64,000 nt of DNA from an uncultured Lachnospiraceae bacterium (GTDB lineage Bacteria; Bacillota; Clostridia; Lachnospirales; Lachnospiraceae): contig CAJTYM010000001.1 in assembly GCA_910583835.1 (NCBI GenBank), positions 274,011 through 338,010 on the forward strand, written 5' to 3'. The stretch's first letter is position 1, and each line of letters begins with the position of its first letter. Positions 62,001-64,000 of this stretch are shown one piece after another. A program made the translations under genes and the position numbers. Under the pieces are notes generated by a model. It saw only the letters and a program-made list of their open reading frames with translations, did no database searches and had not been told where the DNA came from.

Positions 62001-63729
62001 ATTCTCCTATCGTCTGCACATCCTCCGGCAGCTCCAAAACAGCTTCACTTCCGAAGTATCCCATCAGGATAGTTCCATCGTACTCATATTCTCCTTTTCG
62101 GGCATATTTGGAAACATAAACTGGGACCGTTGCCATCTTGCCGTCCAGAGTTACTTTAATCACAGACTTTCCTCTTGCCAGCCCTGTCACACGGCCTGTC
62201 GGATCCACAGAAACCACATCGGTATTCGTGCTGGAGAATGCCGCAGTTTTTTCCGAAAGAATCTCCGGTTCTGCTGAATAGGTAACCATATCAGTTTCTC
62301 CGATTTTTAAATCAATTACTTTCTGGGATGTGGAAACATTATTGGCTGTAAGCATATTTACATCGGATGTAAAAAATACATTGCCGATATAGACGTTGAC
62401 ATCAGTGACTCCCCAATTCAGAAGATCATAATTGATTTCCGTGTCCCATGTCAGCATATGCGTTCCAGCCGGAATTTTAAATGCCGTAGGAAGCGGCGTC
62501 TTTTGCCCTGATAGCATAGGGATGGTGTATACCGTATCGTCTATCGAAAAATATACATGATCCAACCAATAATTGTTATAGAAATCAAAAGAAATATATT
62601 GGTCGGCCGTATTGTTTACAGCCAAAGACAGTTTTGCGGACCCGGACTGAAACTGCACCATGTTCCGTCCTTGAAATGTCACGGGTTCTACATCTGAATA
62701 TGTGAAATCAAGATTGCCGCCCGGAAGATTCAGGGCTTCATTTACCGTTGCAGCCTTGTTTATAAAAGAAGCCTGCAGCAGCGTGTCGCCGGTTATGATA
62801 TATGGATAGCTGATTAAATTACCATCAGTTAAATATGGATTGCTCAGATTTTGTGTTATGCCGTTCTTTAGGCTGGGGTAAACTAAATCTTTGCCATTTG
62901 CAAGAACCTGCAGGTCATCTGTCTGTTTCCTTGCCGAGATGTATACCAGCTGCCCTATGCGTACCGTATCGTCGGAGGAGAGTATGCTATCGCCATCCGA
63001 AATCTCCACATCGCCCATGCCGGTCTTCTCTATCTGAAGTCTCGCCGAACCTTTATGTACATAATCCATATCCCATTGTACGGCAAACTGTTCCGCCACA
63101 GAACCCTCTGACACAATCAGCGTTGCCGGCGTGGAATCAAATGCCGTGCCGTCCACTGACATCAGGGAGTCAGGCATCTCAATAGCTTCCAGATGATTCA
63201 TGCCTGCAAGCGCAGAAGCCTCAATTTCCCTAAGGTTTGCAGGAAGTTTCACTGCCCGCACCTCAGAGCACACATGAAAAGCATATTGCGGCAGCTGCGT
63301 AAGAGAGTCCGGCAGAATAATTTCCCGCAGGTCATAACAGCCCTCAAAGGCGCTGAACTCTAACTCTGTAAGATTTTCTGAAAAACGAATCTCCTGCAGT
63401 GCATCGCAAAAACGAAACGCCTGATCCCGGATAGTTGTGACAGAATCCGGCAGATACAGATACTCCATATTACTATCCCCATAGAATGCTGCATGTGCGA
63501 TTTCTGTTACTCCGTCAGGAATAATGACGCGTTTTGCATCTCCGTTATATTGCGTCAGCACTCCGCCCGCAATAATGAAATCTTCTTCCGTTGTCTCAGA
63601 TATTGCTTCCGACATAGGCTCTGTTACGGCTTCTGTTCCTTTTTCAGCATATATGGCCTGTGCCGGAAATAACATTACAGCGCTTAATGCCAGCGCCGTT
63701 AATTGCTTCCATTTCTTTTTGTTTTTCAT
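59047..63729 (-). CDS. Giant secreted protein: LRR_5 repeats, Ig-like domain, CAP domain, Gly/Asn-rich linker
   Basis: 1560 residues from the ATG at 63729 (AAAGGA upstream); 14 further codons upstream lack a site. Signal peptide (LTALALSAVMLFPAQAIYA). Residues about 50-230 are BspA-type LRR_5 repeats (ITEIAHAAFYGDSNMEYLYLPDSVTTIRDQAF in pieces), followed by beta domains, a BIG2 Ig-like domain (about 480-545, TNTDVVSVDPTGRVTGLARGKSVIKVT), more LRR_5 repeats, a propeller-like middle, and a CAP/SCP domain (about 1075-1220; LNYARWQSGLNEISI). A Gly-Asn-Ser linker and a final LRR_5 block (KAFTRCKKLTTVKIGKNVSSIG) with a Lys-rich end close the protein. No LPXTG or membrane anchor. Probably an adhesin or surface-attached protein. 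Confidence 0.88.
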   Translation of the reverse strand: MKNKKKWKQLTALALSAVMLFPAQAIYAEKGTEAVTEPMSEAISETTEEDFIIAGGVLTQYNGDAKRVIIPDGVTEIAHAAFYGDSNMEYLYLPDSVTTIRDQAFRFCDALQEIRFSENLTELEFSAFEGCYDLREIILPDSLTQLPQYAFHVCSEVRAVKLPANLREIEASALAGMNHLEAIEMPDSLMSVDGTAFDSTPATLIVSEGSVAEQFAVQWDMDYVHKGSARLQIEKTGMGDVEISDGDSILSSDDTVRIGQLVYISARKQTDDLQVLANGKDLVYPSLKNGITQNLSNPYLTDGNLISYPYIITGDTLLQASFINKAATVNEALNLPGGNLDFTYSDVEPVTFQGRNMVQFQSGSAKLSLAVNNTADQYISFDFYNNYWLDHVYFSIDDTVYTIPMLSGQKTPLPTAFKIPAGTHMLTWDTEINYDLLNWGVTDVNVYIGNVFFTSDVNMLTANNVSTSQKVIDLKIGETDMVTYSAEPEILSEKTAAFSSTNTDVVSVDPTGRVTGLARGKSVIKVTLDGKMATVPVYVSKYARKGEYEYDGTILMGYFGSEAVLELPEDVQTIGEYAFAGHKELGEVTLPDTVASIGAYAFSDCMGLKTIRIPTSVTEIGKRAFPKDAVLLCDAGSAAYEYALANNLHYELPDGTSGVGEAVETVAPIVNETEITQHTAWINTREIYVPNDTENTYICDGQSIYRYHIAENRFEEEPIITLAAPSYTTAVRGSVIYIRTDGEASGTSHIIGYHVLKDKIVYEQDFPTSAYGEFAVDDERNFFFTDNGIDLYIYDELGNKTSEEVTSNAPLISGFGSHQISQVDPYNRVLLSTYRNTMGRAVHYEETYTYSDIGSAVGSQYSKYHFIGYKAYRNGTFISTSNFIKNPEAIGYSKWSFFDRGAYAVNAAGQIVRYKKVQDRTPGIDYDVLYQISDVDVYGGKQPASCKVGSTVYLANDIGKIYAYNVENNKMEGLYTLPDSNVQALYAIDGNIYVRYTRAEKEYIANLQCNAYSETRTIQRNQHITLTYEKDDVISRYVQCVSDVDYTKENNIFQSLPNSTAPYAAGELSPAVKAATLANLNYARWQSGLNEISIYDEYMERSQKGAVLMAANRVLTHEPNQPADMDDEFYKEGCAGVGADLGYSGNVSRGDTLPESVFGYLDDIYNVSGGIGHRLSLLDKTADRTSFGYCQSYSAMSMYYADNPESLGNDEDFYAWPSAGYFPTEAIAPRASWHIITDFYSVKNQHVDLTYEGKTYTVDEKALHYNGNYKALYFDLPDELLTALKKNNYQFKDNATVDVKLAGLFDKDGNPIEVSYPVHFVEAISNPDDGGGNTGGNTGGNNGGNNGGNNGGNSGGNGSNGGNSGGNGSNDGNSGGNGSTGGNNGGNKVNTSPTEQKYIDSGKIKAENLVVGQYITDKKSSGQYRITKVTKKSGKITGGTLEFVSPMKISCKKISVPNVIKLCGLSFKVTAVKAKAFTRCKKLTTVKIGKNVSSIGTKAFYGCRKLGLITVTSSNLKKVGKNALKGIKSTAKIKVPKKKLQTYKKRFKNKGQGKKVKITT

Positions 63730-64000
63730 GTTCTTTTTCTGTCCTTTCTGTCCTCCATAACTTTTGCCCATTTTTCAGTAAAAAAATTGCAGAAAACGCC
63801 TAAAATACCACTTCATATATCGGAAGCTTCGTATTAAATGTTTATAATTTCTTGAAAATGTACTACTTCTTGCAATTACGTTGTTTTGTGCTAGAATCTT
63901 ACAAAACGTTTACAAAATCTTAATCAAAAATCTTTGCCCATTTATTATAATGATGCCAGGGTCGAATAGACCCTCTTTAGCACCTTGAAAATTACACACA
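63730..64000. other. Intergenic region at the right edge, possibly leading into another operon
   Basis: AT-rich. A TATAAT box occurs at about 63947-63952 on the plus strand without a clear -35, followed by an AGGGTC/GACCCT hairpin and CTTT (63958-63978), then CACCTTGAAAATTACACACA at the very end. CCTTGAAAA motifs of this kind often precede rRNA genes in Firmicutes, so a ribosomal RNA operon may begin just beyond the window. The promoter of the minus-strand LRR gene must also lie here but I cannot place it. Confidence 0.35.

Overview
The window looks like chromosome from a Gram-positive anaerobe of the Clostridia, most likely a Lachnospiraceae. The reasons are strong AGGAGG ribosome sites, a gdpP-rplI-dnaB block, MecA, CwlD, a 56-residue 2[4Fe-4S] ferredoxin, an F-type ATP synthase operon preceded by atpZ/atpI-like genes, and Firmicutes-type regulators. 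No rRNA, tRNA or CRISPR array was found, and both window ends cut into other loci.

Layout. (1) 1-1.2 kb, minus strand: the N-terminal part of an ABC transporter and a small protein with a leader-like N-terminus. (2) 1.3-12.4 kb, plus strand: a complete exosortase-G (XrtG) locus. It has two 6-pyruvoyl-tetrahydropterin-synthase-like proteins, a surface protein with a C-terminal sorting tail, a large PTPS-related membrane protein, XrtG, its family-2 glycosyltransferase, a membrane sensor-like protein and a glycosidase-like lipoprotein. It runs without a visible terminator into gdpP-rplI-dnaB (to 16.2 kb). (3) 16.5-20.2 kb: a MerR-type regulator, VanZ-like protein, ferredoxin, DUF1858 protein and MecA. 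(4) 20.4-33.2 kb: a GH18-type cell-wall enzyme, a two-component system, a solute-binding protein/two-permease/adaptor operon, and an ABC exporter with LytTR and DUF3021 partners. (5) 33.2-41.1 kb: a decayed acyltransferase/SGNH locus, a DUF134-NifX fusion, mutM, a radical SAM protein, an ECF sigma/anti-sigma pair and cwlD. (6) 41.7-52.6 kb: tsaC, a low-molecular-weight phosphatase, upp, dCMP deaminase and the complete ATP synthase operon. The c subunit carries the residues of a sodium-binding ring. (7) 52.6-59.0 kb: an AT-rich island bounded by inverted repeats. It holds a broken HEAT-repeat gene, a CPBP protease, a PadR regulator and a wrecked IetAS-type AAA-ATPase/subtilase defence pair. (8) 59.0-63.7 kb: a very large secreted LRR/Ig-like/CAP-domain protein.

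The most striking features are the XrtG locus, whose chemistry is not known to me, and several families of structured intergenic repeats. One family (two tandem copies between atpG and atpD, a third near 37 kb) keeps its stems through compensatory base changes around a constant AGAGGAA bulge. The ends of the intergenic regions between 36 and 51 kb are crowded with at least four such families, several sitting inside operons just before ribosome sites.
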